Shown here: positions 25,653-35,252 of the stretch, one piece after another | Layout of the letters: each line of letters starts with the position of its first letter | How positions within the stretch are numbered: the first letter of the stretch is position 1 | Assembly (NCBI GenBank): GCA_938031175.1 | Contig: CALHGZ010000001.1 | Coordinates: forward strand, 232,655-296,654 | Reading direction: 5' to 3' | Length of the DNA stretch: 64,000 nucleotides | Source of the DNA: Candidatus Kapaibacterium sp. | Lineage (GTDB): Bacteria > Bacteroidota > Ignavibacteria > Kapaibacteriales > UBA2268 | The notes under the pieces: generated by a model | Databases searched by the model: none | What the model was told of the DNA's origin: nothing | Seen by the model: only the letters and a program-made list of their open reading frames with translations | Translations under genes and position numbers: made by a program

Positions 25653-26976
25653 AAATTAAGGTAGAAGCAGTATTTCTACGCCCATGAACTATATTTGGAG
25701 AAATGAATGTACGTCGATGTTTAATTACTTTTTCGAAATCGTCACGGAATTTAAGTATAAATCCTCTAACAGGCCAAGCTGCAGCATCCCCGAGTGCACA
25801 AATTGTATTTCCTTCTATATTATTAGCTATTGAAATTAATAAATCTAAATCTTTGCTTGTAGCATCGCCATTGGCAATTCGTTTTAAGATTTTCTCCATC
25901 CAACCACATCCTTCTCGGCAAGGTGTACATTGACCACAGGATTCATGGTGATAAAAATGTGCAATTCTAAGTGTAACTTTAACTATGTCAGTATCTTCAT
26001 CCATGACAATGATACCAGCAGTGCCAATGTGTGTGCCTAATTTCTTAAGCGATTCTTCATCCATTTTAACACCTTCGATTTCATCACCTCTGAGAGGTGG
26101 CATTGATGAACCACCGGGAATTACTGCTTTAATTTTTTTATTTTTTTTAACACCGCCAGCGTAGTTGTAAATAATATCTGTCAATAAGGTACCGCTTGGT
26201 AATTCGTATACTCCGGGTTTATTGATGTGCCCACTAACTCCATAAAGTAAGGTCCCGGTATGTCCTGGAGCACCTATTTTTGCATAATTTTCGCCACCAA
26301 TTTTAATTATAGCAGGGACTGTAGCAATTGTTTCGACGTTATTAACGGTTGTAGGCATTCCCCAAAGACCATATTGTGCAGGAAATGGGGGTTTGTATCT
26401 TGGATATCCTCTGTCACCTTCGATTGAGGTCATTAGGGAAGTTTCTTCTCCGCAAATGTATGCTCCAGCACCTTTATGTATATAAATATCGAGGAAATAG
26501 TCATTTCCAAAGATTTCTTTCATTTTTTGTCCAACAAATCCTTTGTTATAAGCATCATCCAAAGCTTTTTGCATTAATTTGATCCATTTATGGTATTCTC
26601 CACGTATGTATATATAAGCGACGTTAATTCCCATAGCATAACCAGCAATGAGGATACCTTCTATGAGTTGGTGAGGATTATATTCGAATATTTGTCTATC
26701 TTTGAAGGAACCAGGTTCGGATTCATCTCCATTGACAGCGAGATATTTTGGTTTTTCGTTGCCTTTGGGCATAAAGGTCCATTTTAAACCAGTAGGGAAT
26801 GCAGCACCGCCTCGTCCTCTCAATCCTGAAATTTTAACTTCATTTATTACTTGGTCAGGGGTCATAGTAATTGCCTTCCGGTATTGCTCATATCCGCCAT
26901 TAGTCAAGTAAACATCAATTTCATGCAAATTGGGTATATCCGGTAGTAATAGTTTTGGTGTATTGCTCATTCTCAA
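25633..26976 (-). CDS. nuoF: NADH-quinone oxidoreductase subunit F (NuoF-like)
   Basis: A 447-residue NuoF/HoxF-type subunit that carries FMN and a 4Fe-4S cluster and accepts electrons from NADH. Visible motifs are the NADH-binding SGLRGRGGAAFPTGLKW (about 50-66), GDESEPGSFKDR (84-95), the FMN-site region GAGAYICGEETSLMTSIEG (about 168-186) and the cluster ligands ESCGQCTPCREGC near 345-356, with the fourth Cys in TICALGDAA near 392. Residue order and length match NuoF. No other nuo gene is near; it lies between valS (17 bases upstream) and nadD. Many Bacteroidota use related subunits in hydrogenases and formate dehydrogenases, so its complex cannot be stated from this window. Confidence 0.9.
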   Translation of the reverse strand: MRMSNTPKLLLPDIPNLHEIDVYLTNGGYEQYRKAITMTPDQVINEVKISGLRGRGGAAFPTGLKWTFMPKGNEKPKYLAVNGDESEPGSFKDRQIFEYNPHQLIEGILIAGYAMGINVAYIYIRGEYHKWIKLMQKALDDAYNKGFVGQKMKEIFGNDYFLDIYIHKGAGAYICGEETSLMTSIEGDRGYPRYKPPFPAQYGLWGMPTTVNNVETIATVPAIIKIGGENYAKIGAPGHTGTLLYGVSGHINKPGVYELPSGTLLTDIIYNYAGGVKKNKKIKAVIPGGSSMPPLRGDEIEGVKMDEESLKKLGTHIGTAGIIVMDEDTDIVKVTLRIAHFYHHESCGQCTPCREGCGWMEKILKRIANGDATSKDLDLLISIANNIEGNTICALGDAAAWPVRGFILKFRDDFEKVIKHRRTFISPNIVHGRRNTASTLIYEEGTN

Positions 26977-26993
26977 TCCTTTATCAATTGTTT

Positions 26994-29711
26994 TTATATA
27001 AGTCTTTCATAATTAATTTTTATTTTTTTGAGCGAATTTTTCATATTATCAAGTTTTTCTTTCTCATAATTGATTAAGTCAGGTGGTGCATTATTGAGAA
27101 ACTTTTCATTTGAAAGTTTTGATTCGGTTGCTTTAATATTATTGTTCAATCTTTCGATTTCTTTTTTTAGTCTATTTTTTTCATTTTCTAAATTGATACT
27201 GCTATTAAGCTCAATATGGATTTCGTTATCTCTTACAACGGATACAATTGATTTATTAGGTTTTTCAATATTAAAACCTATCAACAAAGGTTCGCATTTA
27301 GTCAATGATGAAATTACATTTTTTTGTTGGTTCATTAATTCAGACATTTGTAAATTTGAGGTTGAAATGAAAGCCTTTAGTGATTGAGATGGCTGTATAG
27401 ATAGCATTGATCTTAGACTTCTTATTTCTTCAATAATTAATTGAATAATATAGAATTTCTCTTCTATTTCATCGGAAATAAGTGTTTCAGAATATTTTGG
27501 GAATGAAGCTAATGACAAACTATCATTGTTATTTTTATTCCAGATGATATGCCATATTTCTTCGGTGATAAAGGGCATAATTGGATGCAAAATTTTTAGT
27601 ATGCCTTCGAAAAGATTTAAAGAGAAATTAATCTTTGCACGATTATGAGTTATATCTTCTTTTAGGGCAGTCTGTATTTTAATGATTTCAATATACCAGT
27701 CGCAAAAGTCGCTCCAAACAAAGTCGTAGATAAGTTTAGAATATTCATTTACTCTATAGTTATCAAGGGCTTCATTAGTTTTTTTTAGTATTGAGTTATA
27801 ACGTGAGAGAATCCATTTATCAGCAATTGTCAATGAATCATAATTTAGATTTATGTTATTATTTTTTCCGGGACATATATCATAAATTTCATATTGCTCC
27901 TTCTTGAAAACTAAAAATCTAGCTGCATTCCAAAGTTTATTGGCGAAATTTCTTCCGATTTCCATTGATGGAATATCTTGTGATTTTATATTGATGTCCA
28001 TTTTAATATCTTGTCCCAATGGAGAAAGATAAATCATTGTGAATCTGACAGCATCGGCGCCGTATTTATCAATGATATTGAGCGGGTCTGGTGAGTTTCC
28101 GAGGGATTTTGATAGTTTTCTTCCCAAATTATCCCTAATAGTGCTTGTAAAATACACATCCCTAAAAGGTACTTTCTTTTTGAAGTGGTATGTTGCCATA
28201 ATCATTCTTGCCACCCAGAAGAAAATTATATCTGGAGCAGTAACAAGTAGATCTGTAGGTAAGAATCTTCTCAGATCTTCGGTTTCCTCAGTTTTTCCAT
28301 CATATAGCCATTTCATTGTTGTAAGTGGCCAAAGCCAAGATGAAAACCAGGTATCGAGAACATCTTCTTCTTGTCGAAGCGGTACATCTTGTGAAAGTTT
28401 TAATTTTTTTCGGGCATCTTCCTCTGAGCTTGCAGCGGTATAAGTGCCATCAGGAGTATAATAAACTGGGATTCGATGTCCCCACCATAACTGTCTTGAA
28501 ATGCACCAATCTTTGATATTTGATAGCCAATGTTCGTAAGTTTTAATCCAGTGATTAGGGAAAAATCTAATTTCTCCATTTTTAACTAATTTTATGGCAT
28601 TTTCGGCTAATGGCTTCATTTTAACAAACCACTGATCGCTCAAGTATGGTTCTATTGGTTCTCCGCCACGTTGTGAGAATCCAACGTTATGAGTATAATC
28701 CTCGACTTTTTCGATAAGTTTATTTTCTTGCAATTTTTTAACAATTAATTCACGAGCTTTGAATCTATCGAGTCCGTTGAATTCTCCAGTTAATTCATTC
28801 AATGTACCATCCGGGTTGATTGTATTGATCTCTGGGAGTGAATGTCTTAATCCTACTTCGAAATCATTAGGATCATGGGCAGGAGTAATTTTAACGCAGC
28901 CAGTACCAAATTCGGGATCTGCGTACTCATCGGCAATTACCGGAACTATTCGATTTACAAGTGGGACGATGACAAGTTTGCCTAATAGATGTATATAGCG
29001 TTCATCATTAGGATTTATAGCAACAGCGACATCACCAAATATAGTTTCGGGTCTTGCAGTCGAGACACATATATAATCAGAACTATCCTTAAGAAAGTAA
29101 CGTAAAGTATATAGTTTTTCTTTTACTTCTCGGAATTCTACTTCCTCATCAGAAAGTGCAGTTTGTGAAAGTGGAGACCAATTGATAATCCTTTTCCCTT
29201 TGTATATAAGCCCTTGCTCGAATAATCTAACAAAGGCTTCTCTGACAGCATTGGAAGCAGATTTGTCCAATGTGAATAGAGTTCTATCCCAGTCACAAGA
29301 GATACCAAGTTTTTTTAACTGTTGTAAAATTATGCCACCATATTTTTCTTTCCATTGCCAGACAGCTTCAATAAATTTTTCTCTACCTAAGTCATATTTA
29401 GTTATATTTTGCATTCTTAATTCGGTTTCAACCCGTGTTTGAGTGGCAATTCCAGCATGATCAATACCGGGGAACCAACACACCTCAAAACCATTCATCC
29501 TTTTCCATCTGATGTAAAGATCCTGTAATGTTTGATTTAGGATATGGCCAAAATGCAAAATTCCGGTCACATTGGGTGGTGGCATTAATATACTGTATGA
29601 TGGTTTATTTGAATTTGCTGATGCTTTGAAAATTTTATTTTCAAGCCAAATAGAGTACCATTTATCTTCAACTGTTTTTGGATTATATAATTTTTCGAAT
29701 TTTGATTGCAT
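26994..29711 (-). CDS. valS: Valine--tRNA ligase
   Basis: A 905-residue class I aminoacyl-tRNA synthetase. The HIGH-type motif is HFGH within PPPNVTGILHFGHILNQTLQ (residues about 44-63), and the KMSKS-type motif is RKLSKSLGN near 531-539. The CP1 editing domain contains VSTARPETIFGDVAVAINP and DEYADPEFGTGCVKITPAHD, which identify it as valyl rather than isoleucyl. The anticodon-binding domain and the C-terminal coiled coil (ELNSSINLENEKNRLKKEIE onward) characteristic of ValS are both present. Complete and of normal length. First gene of the minus-strand operon with nuoF and nadD. Confidence 0.97.
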   Translation of the reverse strand: MQSKFEKLYNPKTVEDKWYSIWLENKIFKASANSNKPSYSILMPPPNVTGILHFGHILNQTLQDLYIRWKRMNGFEVCWFPGIDHAGIATQTRVETELRMQNITKYDLGREKFIEAVWQWKEKYGGIILQQLKKLGISCDWDRTLFTLDKSASNAVREAFVRLFEQGLIYKGKRIINWSPLSQTALSDEEVEFREVKEKLYTLRYFLKDSSDYICVSTARPETIFGDVAVAINPNDERYIHLLGKLVIVPLVNRIVPVIADEYADPEFGTGCVKITPAHDPNDFEVGLRHSLPEINTINPDGTLNELTGEFNGLDRFKARELIVKKLQENKLIEKVEDYTHNVGFSQRGGEPIEPYLSDQWFVKMKPLAENAIKLVKNGEIRFFPNHWIKTYEHWLSNIKDWCISRQLWWGHRIPVYYTPDGTYTAASSEEDARKKLKLSQDVPLRQEEDVLDTWFSSWLWPLTTMKWLYDGKTEETEDLRRFLPTDLLVTAPDIIFFWVARMIMATYHFKKKVPFRDVYFTSTIRDNLGRKLSKSLGNSPDPLNIIDKYGADAVRFTMIYLSPLGQDIKMDINIKSQDIPSMEIGRNFANKLWNAARFLVFKKEQYEIYDICPGKNNNINLNYDSLTIADKWILSRYNSILKKTNEALDNYRVNEYSKLIYDFVWSDFCDWYIEIIKIQTALKEDITHNRAKINFSLNLFEGILKILHPIMPFITEEIWHIIWNKNNNDSLSLASFPKYSETLISDEIEEKFYIIQLIIEEIRSLRSMLSIQPSQSLKAFISTSNLQMSELMNQQKNVISSLTKCEPLLIGFNIEKPNKSIVSVVRDNEIHIELNSSINLENEKNRLKKEIERLNNNIKATESKLSNEKFLNNAPPDLINYEKEKLDNMKNSLKKIKINYERLI

Positions 29712-29914
29712 TTTTTTGAAAAAGATTTTTAAAAACGAACAAAATTATGAATTTTAGCTTTAATTTTTATATTCTTTTTGGTTTTTTAATAATTCTTTAT
29801 TAGTTTTTGCAATGATTAAAATTAAATATATTATTTTTGAGAAATTTTAAAATATTTTATTTTTACTGATATTTATAAAATTAAATTAAAAATTCAAATT
29901 TTTGAGGAGGCATT

Positions 29915-30220
29915 ATGCGGATTGAATTTTTCAAGAAACTAATTTGGGTTATATCAGTATCACTGATACTAATCCTGGCATTGCCAAATTGCACTTGCAA
30001 AATTTCTGAGGAGGATTATAACAAATTGCAGGATTTAAGAAGAGAAGAGCGACAATTGGCAGCTGATATCAGCAAGAAAAGAGAAGACAAAAATGCCATT
30101 GAAAGAGAGTTAAAAGCTCGACAAACGGAAGCAGACAAGTGCAAGGAAGAACAGGATTTCATACAAAAGAAGCTAACCCAATGGCCAAATGTTTGGCCCG
30201 ATTATGTCCCTGCTCCTTAA
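29915..30220 (+). CDS. Small coiled-coil lipoprotein
   Basis: A 101-residue protein with a strong Shine-Dalgarno (GAGGAGG) eight bases before the ATG. The N-terminal hydrophobic segment ends in LALPNCTC, so a lipid-anchored cysteine is likely although the lipobox is loose. A long charged coiled coil follows (about 33-88; YNKLQDLRREERQLAADISK, AIERELKARQTEADKCKEEQ). The end is a short Trp/Pro tail (WPNVWPDYVPAP). Its spacing of TC and KC cysteines (48 residues) is close to that of the next protein (45 residues), and both have a coiled coil between, so they may be distant paralogues. It is 37 bases upstream of the LysM gene. Family not recognised; an envelope role is inferred. Confidence 0.72.
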   Translation: MRIEFFKKLIWVISVSLILILALPNCTCKISEEDYNKLQDLRREERQLAADISKKREDKNAIERELKARQTEADKCKEEQDFIQKKLTQWPNVWPDYVPAP

Positions 30221-30257
30221 TTAATTTGAAATGTAAAACAATAATAAATGGAGAGTT

Positions 30258-31034
30258 ATGAAAAAAATTATTTTACTTACAGTATTTCTTTTTATGGGAG
30301 GCACATTAATAGCACAACGTGCACCTGAAACTAAACCAGATAAAGACTTAACTTGCGAAGAGGCAGCCATTAGAATACAAGATTGGGAAGCCAAAGTTAC
30401 GGATTTAAAAAATCAATTGAATAATCTCATTTCTGAAGTTCAAAAGGCATCTACTAACCTTGAAGCTGCTAAAAAAGCATATAAGGATTGCAAAGACCAA
30501 ATTTATCAATTACTTGGTGTAACAGAGCTTGACATTGAACAGTTCAGGCAAAAGCTTGGTGTTATTGAAGGTAAAGTAAGAGTAATGAAAAATCTTTCTA
30601 ACGATGAATTAGCTGAAAGGAGAAAAGAGGTCGAAGCTCTTGAAAACGAATTAAATGAATTAAGAAAAAATAAAATCTCTCTTATCCCAGAATTCTTCAA
30701 CAAAATAATTCAATTAGCTAAAGATATTCGTGATTTGTATCGTGAACCATCAGTAAAAAAATATACTGTTGGCACATGGGCTAAAGACCGTGATTGCTTA
30801 TGGAATATAGCAGGAAAAATCGACATCTACGGTGACCCATTTTTATGGCCTAAAATATGGCAAACAAACAAATCCATAATACGTAATCCTGACATAATTT
30901 TCCCGGGACAAGTATTGGTAGTTCCACCAAAGGGACCTAAAACTGATGAAGAAATGAGAGCTGAAAGAAAATATTGGCGGATGAAACAGGAAGCAGCACA
31001 ATCATCAGAGCAATCCGCAACAAAAGGTCAATAA
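30258..31034 (+). CDS. Secreted coiled-coil protein with C-terminal LysM domain
   Basis: A 258-residue exported protein. The signal peptide ends near residue 20 (MGGTLIAQ). The mature part opens with TCEEAAIRIQDWEAKVTDLK, continues as coiled coil with a second Cys (AYKDCKDQIYQLLG near 75-88), and has further helices to about 165. A LysM-type domain spans about 170-225 (KKYTVGTWAKDRDCLWNIAG, YGDPFLWPKIWQTNKSIIRN, PDIIFPGQVLVVP), which would bind peptidoglycan. The tail is charged and Gln/Ser-rich. This coiled-coil plus LysM design occurs in envelope proteins of Bacteroidota. It is followed directly by a strong terminator, so it forms a two-gene unit with the small lipoprotein before it. Confidence 0.85.
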   Translation: MKKIILLTVFLFMGGTLIAQRAPETKPDKDLTCEEAAIRIQDWEAKVTDLKNQLNNLISEVQKASTNLEAAKKAYKDCKDQIYQLLGVTELDIEQFRQKLGVIEGKVRVMKNLSNDELAERRKEVEALENELNELRKNKISLIPEFFNKIIQLAKDIRDLYREPSVKKYTVGTWAKDRDCLWNIAGKIDIYGDPFLWPKIWQTNKSIIRNPDIIFPGQVLVVPPKGPKTDEEMRAERKYWRMKQEAAQSSEQSATKGQ

Positions 31035-31067
31035 TTAATATGGTTTTTATTTATTTGGTAAATATTT

Positions 31068-31103
31068 TGCCTCATTCTTTCTAAGGGTGAGGCATATTTT
31101 TTT
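31068..31103 (+). terminator. Rho-independent terminator after the LysM gene
   Basis: Bases 31068-31077 pair with 31085-31094 (10 bp, two G-U pairs, 7-base loop; core GCCTCA/TGAGGC), followed by a long T-run to about 31103. It separates the LysM unit from phoH, whose ATG is at 31115. Confidence 0.87.
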
Positions 31104-31114
31104 CTGGGAGGTTT

Positions 31115-32095
31115 ATGGAATTTATTGAAAAAAAAATCAGAATTGAAGATATAAAATTATTAAATGAATTAAATTATAATACAATATTAATGCAATTTAT
31201 TGAGAACAGATTTTCTGCTGCTATAGCTTTTCGCGGTGATACAATAATTGTCAAGGGGAATCCAATCGAATTAAAAATTATCGAAAAACTTTTCAAAGAA
31301 TTAGACTATATATTTCATAAAACTGGTAAACTTTATATTAATGACATTGAAACAATCTTAGATTTGATTGAACCAATTGATAATGGGCGTAAAAATGATA
31401 AAAATAATATAGACATAATTTATTACAGTTCAAAAGAAATAATCAGAGCTAAAACTCCCAAACAGAAAGAATATTACGATAAAGTGCTGAGTAATGATTT
31501 GGTTTTTTCAATTGGTCCAGCCGGAACAGGTAAAACATTTTTAGCAGTAGCTATGGCTCTTGCTGCATTGAAGCGAAATGAAGTTTCGAAGATAATAATT
31601 TCAAGGCCAGCAGTCGAAGCGGGAGAATCTCTGGGCTTTTTACCGGGCGATTTCAAAGAAAAACTTGATCCATATCTTCGCCCGATAACAGATGCTTTGA
31701 TTTTTATGCTATCAGCCGAAAAAATGAAAAGCCTTATGGAAAAAAATTTGATAGAGATAACTCCTTTGGCATATATGAGAGGACGGACACTGAGCAATGC
31801 ATTCATAATATTAGACGAAGCACAAAATGCGACGATTACACAGATGAAAATGTTCTTAACCAGATTGGGTTTTGAATCAAAAGCAATCGTAACAGGAGAC
31901 ATAACACAGGTGGATCTAAAAAACAAATCAGATTCAGGCTTAATTCATGTACAATCAATTTTAAAAAATATTAAAGGGATAGAATTTGTATATTTTACCG
32001 AAAAGGATGTTATAAGGCACCGACTTGTAAGTGAAATTATTAAAGCTTATGACAAAGATTCGAAAAAGCAAAAAAAATCTTCTAATAATGATTAA
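31115..32095 (+). CDS. phoH: PhoH family ATPase
   Basis: A 326-residue PhoH-like P-loop NTPase. A KH-like N-terminal region (1-110) precedes the ATPase core with Walker A GPAGTGKTFLAVAMA (about 134-148), SRPAVEAGESLGFLPGD, Walker B IILDEAQNAT near 231 and the sensor region VTGDITQVDL. The family is linked to RNA metabolism and ribosome biogenesis; the exact substrate is uncertain. Length and motif order are typical. GGGAGG about six bases before the ATG supports the start. It is followed 18 bases later by the diadenylate cyclase gene. Confidence 0.93.
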   Translation: MEFIEKKIRIEDIKLLNELNYNTILMQFIENRFSAAIAFRGDTIIVKGNPIELKIIEKLFKELDYIFHKTGKLYINDIETILDLIEPIDNGRKNDKNNIDIIYYSSKEIIRAKTPKQKEYYDKVLSNDLVFSIGPAGTGKTFLAVAMALAALKRNEVSKIIISRPAVEAGESLGFLPGDFKEKLDPYLRPITDALIFMLSAEKMKSLMEKNLIEITPLAYMRGRTLSNAFIILDEAQNATITQMKMFLTRLGFESKAIVTGDITQVDLKNKSDSGLIHVQSILKNIKGIEFVYFTEKDVIRHRLVSEIIKAYDKDSKKQKKSSNND

Positions 32096-32113
32096 TTAAT
32101 TAAGGCCAAATAT

Positions 32114-32881
32114 TTGATTGAGCTATTTAAAATAGGCTTTTTGTCAATTACTTTAATTGATGTTATTGATATCATAATTGTAGCCATTTTATTTTTTTGG
32201 ATATATAAAGTCTTAAAAAATACTGTTGTAATTCAGATCCTTTTAGGTTTAGTAATACTAATTTCATTAACATTTATTACTGAAGCTATACATTTGAAAT
32301 CAATCAATTGGATTTTACGCACGATTTCTGATATTTGGTTGATAGCTTTTATTATTCTTTTTCAGCCTGAATTAAGAAAATTACTACTGATGATAACAAG
32401 AAGTCCAATTTTCAGAATTTTTATTAAAGAAAAGATATCCGAAACAATTGATGAAGTGATTGAAGCTGTACTTGAATTGTCAGAGAAACATATTGGAGCA
32501 TTGATTGTCTTCAGTCGTACCCAAAATGTAAAAATGACGGTAGAGACAGGAATTTTAATTCAAGCACAGGTAACAAAAGAACTGATTTTATCAATATTTA
32601 ATCCCAAATCTCCATTGCACGACGGAGCAATAATAATTGATGGACAGATGCTAGTTGCAGCAAGATGTATATTACCGTTATCAACTGTTACCAAGATTAA
32701 GAATAGAAATTTAGGTACTCGCCACCGTGCAGCACTTGGTTTGTCTGAACAAGTAGATGCTGTTGTATTAGTTATCTCAGAAGAAACGGGCTCAATTTCA
32801 TTTGCTGAATCAGGTAAATTCATTTTTGATATTACTAAAGAGGTGCTGCCTGGATTTTTAAGTTCAAAATTGAGTGAGTAA
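32114..32881 (+). CDS. cdaA: Diadenylate cyclase CdaA
   Basis: A 255-residue membrane diadenylate cyclase that makes c-di-AMP from two ATP. Three N-terminal transmembrane helices (about 10-85; IDIIIVAILFFWIYKVL, VIQILLGLVILISLTFI, IWLIAFIILFQPELRKLL) precede the DAC domain. Its catalytic motifs are LHDGAIIIDG (DGA near 169) and GTRHRAALGLSEQ (RHR near 203), both intact. The start is a TTG. The gene stands in one direction with phoH and without the usual cdaR (YbbR) partner, so the cyclase may be regulated differently here. c-di-AMP controls potassium and osmotic balance in other bacteria; the target here is unknown. It converges on mutS2. Confidence 0.94.
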   Translation: MIELFKIGFLSITLIDVIDIIIVAILFFWIYKVLKNTVVIQILLGLVILISLTFITEAIHLKSINWILRTISDIWLIAFIILFQPELRKLLLMITRSPIFRIFIKEKISETIDEVIEAVLELSEKHIGALIVFSRTQNVKMTVETGILIQAQVTKELILSIFNPKSPLHDGAIIIDGQMLVAARCILPLSTVTKIKNRNLGTRHRAALGLSEQVDAVVLVISEETGSISFAESGKFIFDITKEVLPGFLSSKLSE

Positions 32882-32898
32882 TACACATTTTATTTTTA

Positions 32899-35250
32899 TT
32901 AATTTAAATCAACGATAGTTACACCAGCTCCACCTTCAACGAGTTCACCGATTCTGAAGGATTTAATATATTGATTGTATTTAAGATAATTGTGTATTGC
33001 CTCTCTTAATGCTCCTGTTCCTTTACCGTGGATTATGATGATTGTGTTTGCATCCGACATAATAGCATCTGATATGAAGTTATCAATCTCTTTAATTGCT
33101 TCGTCGACTCTTTTGCCTCTGATATCAATGGTTCTGCGGATATCGAATTTTTGAAAATCCGATTGTTTCGTTTTATTCAGGTACGTGCTTGGTGCATGTT
33201 CTAATTGGGAAAATGGTAGTTTAAATTTTAAATTATTGCATTCAATAAGTGCTGATTTAGTATTTTGGTCAAATTCAAGTACTAATCCAACTGTATTAGT
33301 GTCTTTGATTTTAACATAATCACCAACTTTGAAAGATATAAGATTAAATTCGTGTTTATCGGAATCGAACTGAATTGTTTTTTCAAGACTAAGCTTTTGT
33401 TCTTCAAAAGATTTTTTTATTTCAGGAATTTTTTTCTTTTCTTCTCTAATTTCTTTGATTGTGTTTTCAATTAGCGAATTGGCTTTTTGAATAATATCGT
33501 TTGCTTGAATTTTAGCTTTTTGAATTATTTCATCTCTTTTTTTTGTTATATTGTTGTATTTTTCTTCAAATTTTGATTTAATTTTTTCTAATTCTTGTTT
33601 TTCAGCAAAAATTTTATTTCTTAATTCATTGATTTCATATTGATATTGATGAAGAATTGCAATACTTTTTTCAAGTTCTTTTTGCTCATTTGACTGATAT
33701 TTTTTAGCTCTATCTAATACATTTTGCTGTAAGCCAATATTTTGGGCAACAATAAATGCATAACTGTTCCCGGGAATGCCGTGCAAAAATTGATATGTAG
33801 GTTTCATATTTTTTTCGTCGAATGCCAATGAATCGTTTTGGATTGTTTCCCGATTTAAAGCGTATGTTTTTAATGAAGATTGATGTGTTGTAACAACGAA
33901 AAAAGCATTGATTTCAATTAATGTATCAAGAATACCGGCAGCTAAAGCTGAACCTTCAATTGGGTCTGTACCTGAACCAATTTCATCAATTAAAACAAGA
34001 GAATCTTTATCACAGTAAGACAATATATCCTTAATTCTAATCATCTGTGAGGTAAATGTAGAAAGGTCATTTTCGATTGATTGTTGGTCACCTATAGAAG
34101 CATATAAGTTTAAATAACAGGTTTGGCATTCACCTAGTGGGAAAATGCCACTGAGAGCCATTAAAATGTTCAATCCGATACTTTTTAGAGCAACAGTTTT
34201 ACCCCCGGCGTTTGGTCCAGAGATAAGATGACCGCGCTTATCTTTAGTGAATTCGATACTTAGAGGCACTATCTTTTTCAATCCTTTGCTTTGTACTAAA
34301 ATAGGATGGCGGATGTTTTTCAAATATATGTATCGATCTCTACTAATTTTAGGTTCAATTCCTCCAAATTCTATTGCATATTTAGCTTTAGCTGTTAGAG
34401 AATCGAAATGAGCTAATATTTTGATAGTATTAAATAAATCGTCTGCTTGATTGCCAATTTCTTCTGTTAATTGAGTAAGTATTTTGTATATTTCTCTTTT
34501 TTCCTCGCCGTAAAGCAATGAAAGTTCGTTATTTAGTTCAATTATGTCAGCTGGTTCGATAAAGACTGTTGAACCTGTCTGAGATATACCGTGTATAATT
34601 CCTGAGATATGACGTTTATGCTCTGCTTTGATAGGTAAAACAAATCTACCTTCCCTAAGAGTGATAAATTCATCCTGTAAAATATCTTCATCTGTAAAAT
34701 TTCTTTTTAATTTTTCTAGTTTAATTCTCAGTTTATTTGATTTATCGAAAATTTCTTTTCTTATTCTTGCTAATTCGAGAGAAGCAGAATCTTTGATATC
34801 CCCGGAATCATCAATAGCATCAGAAATATGCTTTTCTGTAAGTCTATTAACATAAATAAAATTAGCTTCTTCAGTTAAAAATTCATAATTTTCTGCTTTG
34901 TCCTGAAAGAAATTTTTTATTAGTCTTGCAGCCCGCATAGTGTCATAAACAGCGAGCAATTCAGTTGAAGTTAATGCAGCACCCTTAACTTTTGATTTGT
35001 AGAGCAAATTTCTTATATCGGTGAATCCATCAAATGTCAGCTGTTTTTCTTTGATGATTAAATTAATCATTTCGGAGATTGATTTGTGCTCTTTTAGAAG
35101 TGAATCTATATCGTCTGATGGAGTGGAATTGCTTATTAGTTCAATACCTAATTCAGAGTAGCATAATTTTTTTATGTACTCAATTACTGTATGAAATTCT
35201 AATTGTTTTAGTGATTCACGGAAAATTTTGTAGTTAGAAGATCTTTGCAT
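32899..35250 (-). CDS. mutS2: Endonuclease MutS2
   Basis: A 783-residue MutS2 protein. The MutS core and ATPase domain are present with Walker A GPNAGGKTVALKSIGL (near 340-355) and Walker B SLVLIDEIGSGTDPIEGSAL. A long coiled-coil clamp follows (about 520-640), then a KOW-like segment (KVGDYVKIKDTNTVGLV). The C-terminal Smr endonuclease domain ends the chain (about 705-783; DIRGKRVDEAIKEIDNFI, IIHGKGTGALREAI). The N-terminal mismatch-recognition domains of MutS are absent, as expected. MutS2 acts against recombination intermediates and, in some bacteria, in rescue of collided ribosomes. It is two bases after the YqeY-like gene, in one operon. Confidence 0.95.
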   Translation of the reverse strand: MQRSSNYKIFRESLKQLEFHTVIEYIKKLCYSELGIELISNSTPSDDIDSLLKEHKSISEMINLIIKEKQLTFDGFTDIRNLLYKSKVKGAALTSTELLAVYDTMRAARLIKNFFQDKAENYEFLTEEANFIYVNRLTEKHISDAIDDSGDIKDSASLELARIRKEIFDKSNKLRIKLEKLKRNFTDEDILQDEFITLREGRFVLPIKAEHKRHISGIIHGISQTGSTVFIEPADIIELNNELSLLYGEEKREIYKILTQLTEEIGNQADDLFNTIKILAHFDSLTAKAKYAIEFGGIEPKISRDRYIYLKNIRHPILVQSKGLKKIVPLSIEFTKDKRGHLISGPNAGGKTVALKSIGLNILMALSGIFPLGECQTCYLNLYASIGDQQSIENDLSTFTSQMIRIKDILSYCDKDSLVLIDEIGSGTDPIEGSALAAGILDTLIEINAFFVVTTHQSSLKTYALNRETIQNDSLAFDEKNMKPTYQFLHGIPGNSYAFIVAQNIGLQQNVLDRAKKYQSNEQKELEKSIAILHQYQYEINELRNKIFAEKQELEKIKSKFEEKYNNITKKRDEIIQKAKIQANDIIQKANSLIENTIKEIREEKKKIPEIKKSFEEQKLSLEKTIQFDSDKHEFNLISFKVGDYVKIKDTNTVGLVLEFDQNTKSALIECNNLKFKLPFSQLEHAPSTYLNKTKQSDFQKFDIRRTIDIRGKRVDEAIKEIDNFISDAIMSDANTIIIIHGKGTGALREAIHNYLKYNQYIKSFRIGELVEGGAGVTIVDLN

Positions 35251-35252
35251 AA

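Noticed and set aside
28039..28443. Plus-strand open frame of 134 residues inside valS
   Set aside because: Antisense shadow of a well-conserved synthetase; Ser-rich with no domain.
31474..31926. Minus-strand open frame of 150 residues inside phoH
   Set aside because: Antisense shadow of the conserved ATPase core; no start signals.
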